Shown piece after piece: positions 16,205 to 24,609 of a DNA stretch of 34,485 nt. The stretch is from contig NZ_BAYD01000111.1 of NCBI RefSeq assembly GCF_000685075.1, positions 1 to 34,485 of the forward strand, written 5' to 3'. Position numbers and translations under genes: made by a program. The stretch is from Paraburkholderia oxyphila NBRC 105797. Lineage in GTDB: Bacteria; Pseudomonadota; Gammaproteobacteria; Burkholderiales; Burkholderiaceae. Each line of letters begins with the position of its first letter. The first letter of the stretch is position 1. A model generated the notes under the pieces. That model was not told the origin of the DNA. It ran no database searches and worked only from the letters and a program-made list of their open reading frames with translations.

Positions 16205-16234
16205 GGTTGATTCATCGAACTCAAGGGGCGGGGT

Positions 16235-16696
16235 ATGTCTTCCAGTACTGCGATGCTGATCGCCTTTGCGGGTGGCGTGCTCGTTGCAATTCAGACGGCG
16301 ATGAACGCCCATCTACGCAGTTTTGTAACCACGCCGCTGATAGCGGCGTTGATCTCGTTCGCCGTGGGGACGCTCACGCTCTGCCTGCTGGTTCTCGTCA
16401 ACCGGAACGGATCCGGTTCGGGGCCGAGCGTGACGATGGGTCTGGCGCAAGGCATTCCGTGGTGGGCATGGCTTGGCGGTTTATGCGGTGCCGGGTATGT
16501 GGTCAGTACCATGGCGTCGGTGCCGCAGATCGGCGTCGGGCTCTGCCTGAGCTGCGTCGTTCTGGGACAGCAGCTCGGCGCCGTGACCATCGACCATCAA
16601 GGATGGATGGCGGTCGCACGAGAGCCGATCGGCGTGCAGCGGTTATGCGGCGTCCTGCTGATCCTTGGCGGAGTCTGGCTGCAGTCGCGGCGTTAG
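16235..16696 (+). CDS. DMT-superfamily YdcZ/DUF606-type membrane protein
   Basis: The 153-residue protein has five hydrophobic segments, including the N-terminal MLIAFAGGVLVAIQTAMNAHLR, which is typical of the DUF606/YdcZ half of the drug/metabolite transporter superfamily. Later blocks WWAWLGGLCGAGYVV and VGLCLSCVVLGQQLGAVTIDH match the family, which is usually about 150 residues. Members are presumed inner-membrane transporters of unknown substrate and may work as homo- or heterodimers. The ATG at 16235 follows AAGGGGCGGGGT. It is preceded by a strong hairpin and followed by a terminator stem, so it is probably a single-gene transcript. The substrate cannot be inferred from its neighbours. 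Confidence 0.75.
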   Translation: MSSSTAMLIAFAGGVLVAIQTAMNAHLRSFVTTPLIAALISFAVGTLTLCLLVLVNRNGSGSGPSVTMGLAQGIPWWAWLGGLCGAGYVVSTMASVPQIGVGLCLSCVVLGQQLGAVTIDHQGWMAVAREPIGVQRLCGVLLILGGVWLQSRR

Positions 16697-16716
16697 GGGG
16701 TTGTCTGGTAGCTTCA

Positions 16717-16753
16717 GCGTGGGTCCAGGGAATTTCGTCTCCTGGACCCACGC
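16717..16753. terminator. Bidirectional terminator stem
   Basis: GCGTGGGTCCAGG (16717-16729) pairs perfectly with CCTGGACCCACGC (16741-16753) over an 11-base loop. It lies between the convergent YdcZ-type and hemerythrin genes, beginning 20 bases after the first stop codon and ending just before the second one, a classical shared terminator position. Confidence 0.7.
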
Positions 16754-16754
16754 A

Positions 16755-17249
16755 TCAAATCTTCTTCCGCAATACGACGGGCTTTCCGCCCTTGGTCTGC
16801 TTCGTCATCCAGGCGGCCAGTGCCGAATCGAGGTAATCGGCGTGTCCGGGGAACCACTCGAAGAGCGTCATACCCAGATTCCGGACGAGATCGGCACCTG
16901 CATGCCCTTGCTCGACGGCTTCCTTGACCTGGCTGACTGACTTCAACACGGCGGTATGTTCGTCGATATGACAGTCGCGCGGAGGAAAGTTCGTGGAGCG
17001 CATCCATTCGTCTTCCTGCGCGAAATGGCTGAGCGCATGCTTTTCGAACTGTTCCAACGCGGCTGCGGCGGTCGCATCCGTGCAGGCAACGAGCTGCAAT
17101 GCGACGGTGTAGAACTCCTCGTGCACGTCGTCCATGGGCGTGAAGCCCAACAAGCGAGCGTCGGACCAGAGGAGGTTGGTGTCGTGGACGGGCGCGGGCG
17201 CCTCGACATCGTCGCCTGAAGCGGTGACGGTAAAGTTCTGGTTCTGCAT
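16755..17249 (-). CDS. Bacteriohemerythrin
   Basis: The 164-residue cytoplasmic protein has all seven di-iron ligands of the hemerythrin four-helix bundle: H43, H75, E79, H94, H98, H136 and D141. They lie in DDVHEEF, HFAQEDEW, CHIDEHT and FPGHADYLD. Bacteriohemerythrins bind O2 reversibly. In methanotrophs they have been linked to oxygen delivery to methane monooxygenase, and in other bacteria to O2 or NO sensing and storage. The N-terminus is about 25 residues longer than the core fold. It lies 106 bases downstream of an unrecognised gene and beta-RFAP synthase on the same strand, so it could be the last gene of that unit. A C1-metabolism link is possible but unproven. Confidence 0.9.
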   Translation of the reverse strand: MQNQNFTVTASGDDVEAPAPVHDTNLLWSDARLLGFTPMDDVHEEFYTVALQLVACTDATAAAALEQFEKHALSHFAQEDEWMRSTNFPPRDCHIDEHTAVLKSVSQVKEAVEQGHAGADLVRNLGMTLFEWFPGHADYLDSALAAWMTKQTKGGKPVVLRKKI

Positions 17250-17355
17250 TTACGTTATCTCCTGACGTATGGGTATTTCGGCCCCGGGGAGGTTGGCGAA
17301 ACTGCCGCCCCGGCGCCGGTGACTTGCAGCGTGGCGAGCAAGCATCGTCGATGAT

Positions 17356-17778
17356 TCAGCGCATGACGAGCAATGCCCCTTTGTCGTTCACCGAGATGTC
17401 GCCGATGAAGCGCCCGTTGACGCCTTGTATCGGCTCGGAGAACACGGCGCCCGTGCGCACGAGACTGCGTGTGAGCAGGCGCACGAAGCCGCTCATGTCG
17501 GCGTGATTTTCGACGAAACGGCGCGTATCCAGCGGCATTGGCGAGCCAGGCAACGGCAGCGAGCCGCGCTGCACCGCATACCCGGGATTCTCGCTCGTGC
17601 TGCCTGAGAGACAGACCGCCATGCGCGGCCCTGCGGCGCTTGTCGCGTGTAGGCGCACGGTGCCGGCATCGGCGTCGAGGTCCAGGACGCGATATCCGGC
17701 ATCGACGGCCGTATTCACGTCGAATGGCCGCGTTTGCGGGGGCGGCGTGAACGCGCGAGGGATAAAAAACCGTTCCAT
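17356..17778 (-). CDS. Unrecognised 140-residue protein between beta-RFAP synthase and hemerythrin
   Basis: I do not recognise a family. The 140-residue product begins MERFFIPRAFTPPP, has no signal peptide or membrane segment, and is predicted to be mostly beta with loops. It ends with FIGDISVNDKGALLVMR. The gene starts 46 bases after the beta-RFAP synthase stop on the same strand. Its codon use is high-GC like its neighbours. The ribosome binding site is weak, so coupling to the upstream gene is likely. Position suggests a role in tetrahydromethanopterin synthesis or C1 metabolism, where several unknown genes usually accompany beta-RFAP synthase, but that is only a neighbourhood argument. 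Confidence 0.55.
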   Translation of the reverse strand: MERFFIPRAFTPPPQTRPFDVNTAVDAGYRVLDLDADAGTVRLHATSAAGPRMAVCLSGSTSENPGYAVQRGSLPLPGSPMPLDTRRFVENHADMSGFVRLLTRSLVRTGAVFSEPIQGVNGRFIGDISVNDKGALLVMR

Positions 17779-17824
17779 CTTGTGTCGAACTTGAAGCGCG
17801 GTCGGGACTAGTGGCGAAGGGCTT

Positions 17825-18847
17825 TCAGCCCGGCACCACGGAGCGAACGACGTTCGCGCCGGTATTGCGTCCCTTGACGATTTCGAGCCTCAGAGTGGGG
17901 GCGACCAACCCGGCGTTGCGCACGGCCGCCACGGCATGGACGGCCTCGTCCTGCGAGGCGAGGATCGCGAAGCCCGTCGGGCCCCACGAGCTTTGGCCGA
18001 TACCCGCGCAATAGTGTGCCCCGATCCAGTCGAGCACCCGCGCCACATGGTGGCTCGTGTACATGCCGCCCTGCGATGCGGCGAAATATTGGCCGATGCC
18101 GCTTTGCAGCTCGCTTACGCCACGGGCGAACGGTGCGAAGTCTCGCTCGGCGGCAGCCGGAAGAATCTGCATCAACGCGAGGTGACAGGCGTGGGCGGCG
18201 AGCGCCTGCGGAAATGGCGGCAGGCTGCCCATCGCCTTGCTTTCGGCGGGGCCGCACAAACCCGTGTCGGCGCTGTCGAGCACGAGGAGGACGCGCCACG
18301 CGTCAGGAAACGCGATGCGCGCCAGCACGGGCGGCAGATCCATCCTCGAACGCGGTCCGCCGTCGAGGATCAGTCCGCCCCGGTCGAAGCCCGCGATGCC
18401 GATTCCCGAGCGCGCGCCACGCGTGAGCGCGCGTGCGATCAGCGACGAGTCGAGTGCGATGCCGTGCAGCCGCGCGAACGCGTGGCCCGCGCAAAGCGCC
18501 AGTTGCGTGCCCGATCCGAGCCCCGCGTGCGCGGGCAGGGTGCGGCGCAGCCGCACGTCGAGCGGTGCGTGGCGCTCGCTCAGGCGCTTGAGCGCGCCGA
18601 TGTGCGCGCGCACGCGCGGAAGTTCGTCGCTCGCGTGGGGCTCCGCCGTGTATCGATCTTCGACACCGGTGGCGAATCGAATGTCGAGCGTCGTGCTCAT
18701 GCCGTCGATCGCGAGGCCGAGACTGCCGAAACGCCGGCCGAGCGTCGCGCCCGGATCGAGGAAGCCGAGATGGAGCCGCCCAGACGCATTCACGGTGACG
18801 GAACTGGCTTGCCTTTGGTGAAGTTTCGTCGCGGTAGATTGCATCAT
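17825..18847 (-). CDS. Beta-ribofuranosylaminobenzene 5'-phosphate (beta-RFAP) synthase
   Basis: The 340-residue protein belongs to the GHMP-kinase superfamily. The N-terminal RLHLGFLDPGATLGRRFGSLGL and the glycine-rich LPAHAGLGSGTQLALCAG match beta-RFAP synthases, and later blocks GGLILDGGPRSRM and SSWGPTGFAI are also typical. The enzyme condenses phosphoribosyl pyrophosphate with p-aminobenzoate, releasing CO2 and pyrophosphate, as the committed step of tetrahydromethanopterin synthesis. It is cytoplasmic. The ATG at 18845-18847 has AAGGACG upstream. Together with fae it shows that this organism probably uses H4MPT for formaldehyde oxidation. Classical clusters hold this gene together with fhc, mch and several orfs; here it stands with an unknown gene and a hemerythrin. 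Confidence 0.88.
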   Translation of the reverse strand: MMQSTATKLHQRQASSVTVNASGRLHLGFLDPGATLGRRFGSLGLAIDGMSTTLDIRFATGVEDRYTAEPHASDELPRVRAHIGALKRLSERHAPLDVRLRRTLPAHAGLGSGTQLALCAGHAFARLHGIALDSSLIARALTRGARSGIGIAGFDRGGLILDGGPRSRMDLPPVLARIAFPDAWRVLLVLDSADTGLCGPAESKAMGSLPPFPQALAAHACHLALMQILPAAAERDFAPFARGVSELQSGIGQYFAASQGGMYTSHHVARVLDWIGAHYCAGIGQSSWGPTGFAILASQDEAVHAVAAVRNAGLVAPTLRLEIVKGRNTGANVVRSVVPG

Positions 18848-19021
18848 GAACGCGTCCTTGGCGCGGTTGGGAGACGATGGAACTGGGCCGTCCGATGGAA
18901 GTGTCATGTCGCACGGCTGTATAAGGCGTCTGCGCGACGCAACTGCGATCGGATCGCTGCGCGCGCGCCGGGTTGATGAAAGTGCGTCGCTCCCTCCGCC
19001 GCGAAGCGGGGGGAAATCGCT

Positions 19022-19062
19022 CGAAAGAAATGCCGGTCATACGTTTCGAGGGACGACCGGCA
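19022..19062 (-). terminator. Intrinsic terminator of the BMP transporter operon
   Basis: TGCCGGTC (19031-19038) pairs with GACCGGCA (19055-19062). Read on the minus strand the stem is followed by TTTCTTTCGA. It lies 39 bases past the stop codon of the BMP binding protein gene, where the operon should end. Confidence 0.6.
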
Positions 19063-19100
19063 GTTGTCGATTTCGACGTCTTTCGGCGACTACGCGCGGT

Positions 19101-20183
19101 TTATTTCTGGGTGATGACGCCCTTCACGAACCAGTCCATTTTCCAGAGGTCCTTGTCGGAAAGCACCTGGCCCGCGGGCACGCGCAATTGGCCGTCGCGG
19201 TCAACGATGGGCCCTGCGTAGATCTGCTTGCCCTTCATGATGGCATCACGTTCAGCCATGATCATGGCCTGCTTGTCCGCCGGCACGGCACTGCCGAACC
19301 CGGCAATATCGGTGCCCCCGTCCTTCATTTCGATCAAGGCGCCGTTCGGGTTCGGCTGCCAGTTGCCCGCTTCGATCTTGCGGATTTCGGGGACCAGGAA
19401 TTTGTCCCACACCCACACGGAGGAGCAAACGGTCGACTTGGGGGCATACTGCCTCATGTCTCTATGATGCCCCGTTGCATATACCCCGCGCTCCTGCGCA
19501 ACGAGTTGAACGGTCGGGGAATCGGTGTGCGAGCCGAGTACCCCGTCTCCCTGGTCTATCAGGGCGGTCGCGGCCGCGCGTTCCTTCACCGGATCATCCC
19601 ATGCGCCGGTGTAAATGACCGTGACCACCGCATTGGGATTGACCTTCCGCGCGCCTAGCTCATAAGCGTTGATGGTCCAGTTGACCACGCCGAACGGGTG
19701 GGCGGCGACGAAACCGAGTTTCCCGGTCTTGGAGGCCGCGGCTGCCGCCATGCCGCAAAGATACTGACTCTCGTATGTGCGGCCGTAAAAGGACTCGAGA
19801 TTAGGGCCATTAGTCGTACCGGCTGCGTTCAGGAACGCGACGTCGGGGTGGCGTTTTGCGAGATCCTTGAACGCGTCGGAAAAGCCGAACGCGGTGCCGA
19901 TAATGATGTTGTTGCCACGCTTGATGAGTTGCTCGACAGCGGGCACGACAACGGCGGTATCTTCGGGAATACTCTCGACGTAAGGAATCTTCTCGCCAAG
20001 CGCCGCTTCCATCCTGACTCTCGCCTCGTCGAATGATTGACTCCATCCGCCGTCATCCTTCGCGCTAAAGTACACCATGGCGATCTTCGGCTTTGCTTTC
20101 AGCGTGAAGCCGTCCGCATACGCCGTCGTGGCAACGCCACAGTAAGCCATCGACATCGCAACCAATAGAAAACGAGGGTTCAT
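19101..20183 (-). CDS. BMP-family (nucleoside-type) ABC substrate-binding protein
   Basis: The 360-residue periplasmic protein starts with a signal peptide ending near TAYA at about residue 23. There is no lipobox, so it is probably soluble rather than a lipoprotein. The BMP/PnrA/Med signature is clear: KIAMVYFSAKDDGGWSQSFD, GNNIIIGTAFGFSDAFKDLA and KTGKLGFVAAHPFGVVNW. Family members bind nucleosides, purines or related ring compounds. The start ATG at 20181-20183 follows AAGGTG. It is the fourth gene of a complete ABC importer operon (ATPase, two permeases, binding protein), 65 bases behind the second permease. In this window a pyrimidine, nucleoside or hydantoin-like ligand is plausible by context. 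Confidence 0.9.
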   Translation of the reverse strand: MNPRFLLVAMSMAYCGVATTAYADGFTLKAKPKIAMVYFSAKDDGGWSQSFDEARVRMEAALGEKIPYVESIPEDTAVVVPAVEQLIKRGNNIIIGTAFGFSDAFKDLAKRHPDVAFLNAAGTTNGPNLESFYGRTYESQYLCGMAAAAASKTGKLGFVAAHPFGVVNWTINAYELGARKVNPNAVVTVIYTGAWDDPVKERAAATALIDQGDGVLGSHTDSPTVQLVAQERGVYATGHHRDMRQYAPKSTVCSSVWVWDKFLVPEIRKIEAGNWQPNPNGALIEMKDGGTDIAGFGSAVPADKQAMIMAERDAIMKGKQIYAGPIVDRDGQLRVPAGQVLSDKDLWKMDWFVKGVITQK

Positions 20184-20248
20184 AAATCACCTTTTTGAAT
20201 AACATCTGGATGACGACACACTTCTTGAAGCGTTCGGGATGAGGACGC

Positions 20249-21175
20249 TCACCGTCGCTCCTCGCGAACATAGGGTTCTCCGAGAGCGCATGGCATTTCA
20301 TCGGCGCCACGGCGTGCGATGGCACTCTGGATCATCACGGCAAGGGTGATCAGGTATGGCGCACAAAGCACGTAGTACTGGGGAAGACTAATTCCGGCGG
20401 CCGCGAGCTGCGGGATGAGTGTCTCAATCCCGCCGAACAGCAGAGCACCAATCAGGGCGCGACCTGGCGACCAGCGTGCGAAGATCACCAGCGCCACGGC
20501 GATCCAGCCGCGCCCTCCCGTCATATCGGCGATCCACATATGCGTACTCGCCACGGAGATGTATCCGCCGGCAAGGCCCACCAGGCTAGATCCCGCCATG
20601 ATGGCCAGAAACCGGATCCGCAGCACCGGCACGCCGGCTGCGTCCGCCGCCTGCGGGTTCTCTCCGACGGAGCACAGGCGTAGCCCGCCAAGCGTGCGCT
20701 TTAAATACCAGCTCACAAGCAGGAAAATCAGCGGTGTCAGGTAGACCACCAGATTCTGGTTGAAGAGGGAACCGAGCAGAGGAAGACGGGCCAGCGGTCC
20801 AAGTGCGATCGCTTGCAGGCCGGAGACCGGCCGATTGATCCATTCCGCCAATGTGCCGATCAGGCTGGTCAGGCCCTGGCAAAAGAACACGAGCGCCAGG
20901 CCCGCAATCACCTGATTCACACGCAACCATACGACCATCACGGCGAATAGCACCGAGACGGCGCCGCCGGCGATCATCGACATGAGCAGTGCGAGACCGG
21001 CATTATCGGTCGTGAGCTGCGTGCCGATGCCGGCCAACGCGCCGACCAGCATCAGGCCTTCGGCGCCTAGTGAAAGTACGCCGGCACGTTCGCTCACAAT
21101 CAGGCCGAGGGCGGCAAGAGCGAAGGGAACGGCGACGTCCGGGACATTTCCAATCCAGCTGAAGAGCAGGTTCAT
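20249..21175 (-). CDS. BMP-type ABC transporter permease 2
   Basis: The 308-residue inner-membrane protein has about eight hydrophobic segments and the branched-chain/nucleoside permease pattern, including VSERAGVLSLGAEGLMLVGA near the N-terminus and FARWSPGRALIGALLFGGIE near the C-terminus. It is the YufQ/NupQ-like partner in a nucleoside-type importer. Its ATG overlaps the TGA of the preceding permease (ATGA at 21172-21175), so the two are translationally coupled and probably form a heterodimer channel. Confidence 0.9.
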   Translation of the reverse strand: MNLLFSWIGNVPDVAVPFALAALGLIVSERAGVLSLGAEGLMLVGALAGIGTQLTTDNAGLALLMSMIAGGAVSVLFAVMVVWLRVNQVIAGLALVFFCQGLTSLIGTLAEWINRPVSGLQAIALGPLARLPLLGSLFNQNLVVYLTPLIFLLVSWYLKRTLGGLRLCSVGENPQAADAAGVPVLRIRFLAIMAGSSLVGLAGGYISVASTHMWIADMTGGRGWIAVALVIFARWSPGRALIGALLFGGIETLIPQLAAAGISLPQYYVLCAPYLITLAVMIQSAIARRGADEMPCALGEPYVREERR

Positions 21176-22365
21176 TCGGTTATTCCCACGGGCGACAAGC
21201 GGTAACGAGTAAAGAAGTCCGATGCTGCAACGACGATGACGAGAATCGCCTGGATGAGCTGCACCATCGAAAACGGTATCTGGTACAGCACCTGCAGGCT
21301 GCGGCCGGTGACAAACAACGCGGCCACCAGCAGCGCGACCACGGCGGCCGCGATTGGGTTATTGCGTGCAAGGAAGGCGATAAGGATTCCGGAGAATCCG
21401 TAACCGCTGTAGAAGTCTTGCGTGAGCCGTCCTGCCTGGCCCGCGCTGACCGTGAATCCGGCGAAGCCGGCCAGTGCGCCCGAAAGCAGCACGACTCCAG
21501 CTACGACATTGCGCACGGGTACGCCCATCGCCTCCGCCGCGCGCGCATTGGCGCTTACGAATCGCACGTACATGCCGGCCCGGCTGCGATGCAGGAACCA
21601 CCAGGCGGCTAGCGTCAACAACACAGCCAGCAAGATTGCGCAGTTGTATCCGCTGGCAATGTCGGGCAGGCGCTCGGCCGCCACGAAGTTGCGCGAATGG
21701 GGAAACGAATCCCTCGGGTCTTTCCATTGCCCATAGACCAGATTCAGCAGAAAGTTGGCCGCGACGTAGTTGAGCATCAGGGTGGAGATGATTTCACTGA
21801 TGCCAAAGCGCATCCGGAGCAGCAGCGGCACCACGGTCCATAGCGCGCCACAAACCAGCGCCGCGGCGCCCATCAGCCACAACCGCGTTCCCGGTGTGCC
21901 GATATCGGCTAGCGCGACCGCGGTGGCACCGATGCCGCCCCACACCATTTGGCCTTCAAGACCAAGGTTCCAGAACTTCGCGCGAAATGACAGCGCGGCG
22001 GCGAGGCCCACCATGACCATGGGTGCCGCCTGAAAGAGGACAGCCCGAACGTTGTCGGGGTCACCTAACGTCTCCCCGATGAATTCATCGAAGAGGTCAC
22101 CGGCCGAGACGCCGGCGGTCATCAAGATCGCAACGCAGATGGCCAGTCCCACTGTGACGGACAAGGCGAGCACGGCGGCCTGCTTGTGCCATGCGATCTC
22201 CTGGCGCAGCTCTAGCGCATAACGCCGTGACAACAGTGACATCCGGCGTGCACGCCTGGGCGTGGAGGTCGTGTCGGGTAGCGTGAAAGAGGCTGAAGAT
22301 TCGCCGTCGAGCGATGGCTCAGACACACACACTTCGGTCTGATTGGGCGGTACGGTATTTGTCAT
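21172..22365 (-). CDS. BMP-type ABC transporter permease 1
   Basis: The 397-residue inner-membrane protein is the YufP/NupP-like permease. A hydrophilic cytosolic N-terminus of about 60 residues precedes eight to ten membrane segments. SFRAKFWNLGLEGQMVWGGI and GVPVRNVVAGVVLLSGALAG are characteristic of the family. ATG 22365 has GGAGC upstream; an internal ATG about 43 codons in (MSLLSRRYAL) would remove most of the extra N-terminus and is an alternative start. The gene follows the ATPase by 24 bases and overlaps the second permease by 4 bases, a single transcription unit. Confidence 0.9.
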   Translation of the reverse strand: MTNTVPPNQTEVCVSEPSLDGESSASFTLPDTTSTPRRARRMSLLSRRYALELRQEIAWHKQAAVLALSVTVGLAICVAILMTAGVSAGDLFDEFIGETLGDPDNVRAVLFQAAPMVMVGLAAALSFRAKFWNLGLEGQMVWGGIGATAVALADIGTPGTRLWLMGAAALVCGALWTVVPLLLRMRFGISEIISTLMLNYVAANFLLNLVYGQWKDPRDSFPHSRNFVAAERLPDIASGYNCAILLAVLLTLAAWWFLHRSRAGMYVRFVSANARAAEAMGVPVRNVVAGVVLLSGALAGFAGFTVSAGQAGRLTQDFYSGYGFSGILIAFLARNNPIAAAVVALLVAALFVTGRSLQVLYQIPFSMVQLIQAILVIVVAASDFFTRYRLSPVGITE

Positions 22366-22389
22366 AGATGCTCCAAGTTGAAGGAGTCC

Positions 22390-23931
22390 TCAGGAATGAG
22401 CGACCATCGCTTGACCGATAGCCTGTCTGTCCACGGGCGCGCTGAAGTCTCCGACGATGCGTCCGCGCACCATTGCGCCGGCTCGGTCAGCAAGCGCCAG
22501 CACTTCGTCGAGGTCTTCGCTGATAACCAGCACGGCAGCACCTTCATCACGAGCGGCGCGAAGCCGCGCATGGACTTGGGCGCTCGCGCGTACATCGAGT
22601 CCCCTGCTCGGGCTGTGTGCAAGGACAACTCTAGGCCGGCGGCCGAACTCACGCGCGATCACCAGCTTTTGCGCATTGCCGCCTGAAAGCAGCGAGACGT
22701 TCTGGCGTAGCGAGCGTACGCCGGCCACATCAAAATGTTTGACCGCCTTGACCGCGTCCGCCTCCATGCGGCGATAGTCGAGCCACAACGGGTTGCCGTA
22801 GCGGCCGGCGTGAACCTGCCCGATGGCGAAGTTCTCGACCACCGAAAGCAGCCCGGCTAGCGCAAGCGTCTGCCGGTCGGCGGGGATGCAGGCGATGCCC
22901 ATTTGGCGCCGATCGACCGGGCTGGCGCGGCGCAGGTCTCCCGTGCCTTCGATCACCATGGAGCCGCTGTCGAGCGGCAGAAGGCCCATGATGGCCTGCA
23001 TCAATTCACTCTGACCGTTGCCGCCCACCCCGGCAAGCCCGTAGATCTCGCCCGCGTGCACGGTCAGGTCCACGCCGTCGAGCGCGGGCAACCCCTGGCG
23101 GGTGCCGGTTCGGGACGCTGCGCTGCGCACGCCCCGCAGAAGAAGTCGCGGCTCGGCACGGTTTCGATTGGCAGCGGCGGCCGACGGCTTTTCCACTGCC
23201 ACGGTCTCGCCCACCGCAAGACGGACCATCTCCGCCTCCGGCATTTCGGCTGGTCTGAACGTGTCGACCGTGCGGCCAGAGCGCATCACTGTCACGCGGT
23301 CGGCGTAGCGGCGGACATCGGCCATCTTGTGCGTGACCAGCACGACGGCTGATCCCTTCGAGGCCAGCAGACGCATCGTTTCGAGCAATCGCGCCGCTTC
23401 CTGGTCAGTGAGCACGGCAGTCGGCTCGTCGAGCACGAGAATGCGTGCGCCGGCCAGCAGCACCTTCAGTATCTCGACACGCTGCTGCTCCGCGATCGAC
23501 AGTTGAGAAATTCGCCGGTCCGGATCAATTTCGAATCCGAGTGTCTCGCACTGCGCAAGGATCGCCTCACGGACCTTCGCGAGGCGCTTGCCATATCTTG
23601 GCTGTGCGCCGTCCATCGGGATGCCCAACAGGATGTTCTCGGCAACGGTAAAGCGGGAAACCAGCTTGAAATGCTGATGGACCATGCCGATACCGACGCG
23701 AGCTGCGTCGCGGGGGCCGTTCAGCCGAACAGGGCGACCGTCTACTGAAATGGTGCCTGTCTCGGGCGCGTAGAGGCCCGCCGCGACATTCATCAGGGTC
23801 GACTTGCCCGCGCCGTTCTCTCCGAGTAGGGCGTGCACTTCGCCCCAGCCTACTTCAAACTGAGCTTCGCTCAGCGCAACGAATCCATCGAACGACTTAT
23901 GGATTCCAACAAGCTCGAGTGCCATTGTCAT
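22390..23931 (-). CDS. BMP-type ABC transporter ATPase with two nucleotide-binding domains
   Basis: The 513-residue protein contains two ABC domains in tandem. The first has Walker A GENGAGKS, the signature QLSIAEQQRVEILKVL and Walker B ILVLDEPTAVLTD. The second has a degenerate Walker A (GVGGNGQSELMQAI) and signature (LLSGGNAQKLVIAREF), and a RVVLAHSPSRGLDV block in place of a normal Walker B. A degenerate second domain is normal for the YufO/RbsA-type family. It powers uptake of the ligand bound by the BMP protein. ATG 23931 was chosen because AAGGACTGGC precedes it; ATG 23925 is two codons inside. This is the first gene of the importer operon. A RutR-like half-conserved dyad lies about 140 bases upstream. 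Confidence 0.92.
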   Translation of the reverse strand: MTMALELVGIHKSFDGFVALSEAQFEVGWGEVHALLGENGAGKSTLMNVAAGLYAPETGTISVDGRPVRLNGPRDAARVGIGMVHQHFKLVSRFTVAENILLGIPMDGAQPRYGKRLAKVREAILAQCETLGFEIDPDRRISQLSIAEQQRVEILKVLLAGARILVLDEPTAVLTDQEAARLLETMRLLASKGSAVVLVTHKMADVRRYADRVTVMRSGRTVDTFRPAEMPEAEMVRLAVGETVAVEKPSAAAANRNRAEPRLLLRGVRSAASRTGTRQGLPALDGVDLTVHAGEIYGLAGVGGNGQSELMQAIMGLLPLDSGSMVIEGTGDLRRASPVDRRQMGIACIPADRQTLALAGLLSVVENFAIGQVHAGRYGNPLWLDYRRMEADAVKAVKHFDVAGVRSLRQNVSLLSGGNAQKLVIAREFGRRPRVVLAHSPSRGLDVRASAQVHARLRAARDEGAAVLVISEDLDEVLALADRAGAMVRGRIVGDFSAPVDRQAIGQAMVAHS

Positions 23932-24065
23932 GCCAGTCCTTCGCCAGGTTTTGTACTTACTCAATCACAAGCCGATCCGCTGCCCCTGCCCATATGCAAC
24001 GCAAAGCCAGCGAGTGCGCTGGAAACTACTCCTTCACACGACCGGGACTTCGCGCCGGTCATGCA

Positions 24066-24081
24066 TTCGCCCACGGGTCAA
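24066..24081. promoter_or_regulatory. Possible RutR-like site upstream of the BMP transporter
   Basis: TTCGCC, four bases, then GGTCAA matches the RutR core TTGACC-n4-GGTCAA at 10 of 12 positions. It lies about 140 bases upstream of the ATPase start. One half is perfect and the other weak, so chance occurrence is possible. It would link the importer to the same regulator as the ald operon. Confidence 0.3.
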
Positions 24082-24159
24082 ACGGTTAAGGCAGCGTTCG
24101 CCGATCGGGGTATCCTGACGAGGAACCTGCGCTGGCGATGCAGCACGTGCTATAGACCG

Positions 24160-24198
24160 ATCGGCCCGTCGATGTCTTTCTGACATCGACGGGCCGAT
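24160..24198. terminator. Perfect 17-bp hairpin with no adjacent gene
   Basis: The arm starting ATCGGCCCGTCG (24160-24176) is exactly inverted at 24182-24198, with a 5-base TTTCT loop. A stem of this size normally ends a transcript. No supported gene ends here on either strand: the nearest gene starts at 23931 on the minus strand. It may be an orphan terminator, an element end, or the core of a small RNA. Confidence 0.5.
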
Positions 24199-24306
24199 TT
24201 CCGTAGGTTTGAATGCCGGCCGATCAATGGGTAGAATCCGCACCGACCAATTCCTCACGTCACACCACCGTTCCCGACTTGAATTCGACTGGATCCACCG
24301 TGGGAC

Positions 24307-24320
24307 TAAACGGTCGTTTA
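24307..24320. promoter_or_regulatory. TAAACG-GT-CGTTTA palindrome
   Basis: A perfect 6-bp inverted repeat with a 2-base spacer lies in the long gap upstream of the BMP transporter operon. The form suits a dimeric TetR- or GntR-type repressor, but no target or binding protein is evident. Confidence 0.3.
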
Positions 24321-24547
24321 AAGTCGGAGTCCATTAAAAACGACAACAACCGGAGCTTTCGATAGTTCTGTCGATTTTTACTTCATCCGATTTGCGGACC
24401 GATGGCTCCCGCCACATCGGCGGCGTCGCCGTAACAAGTGAAGTCTTGGATCGAAGTTTCACCAGTCAAAATTGCTTCGAACATATACAGTCGCCGGTCC
24501 GTCCGAGCCGCCGTGACGGAGACGAGGAAAAGCCGTTTGTTGGTGTT

Positions 24548-24559
24548 ATCTGTACAGAT
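24548..24559. promoter_or_regulatory. Palindromic ATCTGTACAGAT box
   Basis: This is the fully symmetric version of the ATCTGTACAG 10-mer also present at 14461, 14570 and 28368. It lies in the gene-poor gap, about 620 bases upstream of the BMP ATPase start and about 710 bases before the second flavoprotein gene. It may be a regulatory site left behind by rearrangement or one acting from a distance. Confidence 0.45.
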
Positions 24560-24609
24560 GTGGTGACGTCGAGCGCATACGATTAAGGCAATGTTGCGAG
24601 CCACCTCCG

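Noticed and set aside
17936..18976. 346-codon open frame antisense to beta-RFAP synthase
   Set aside because: Low-complexity Arg/Ala/Glu composition and no motif; a shadow of the GHMP-type gene on the minus strand.
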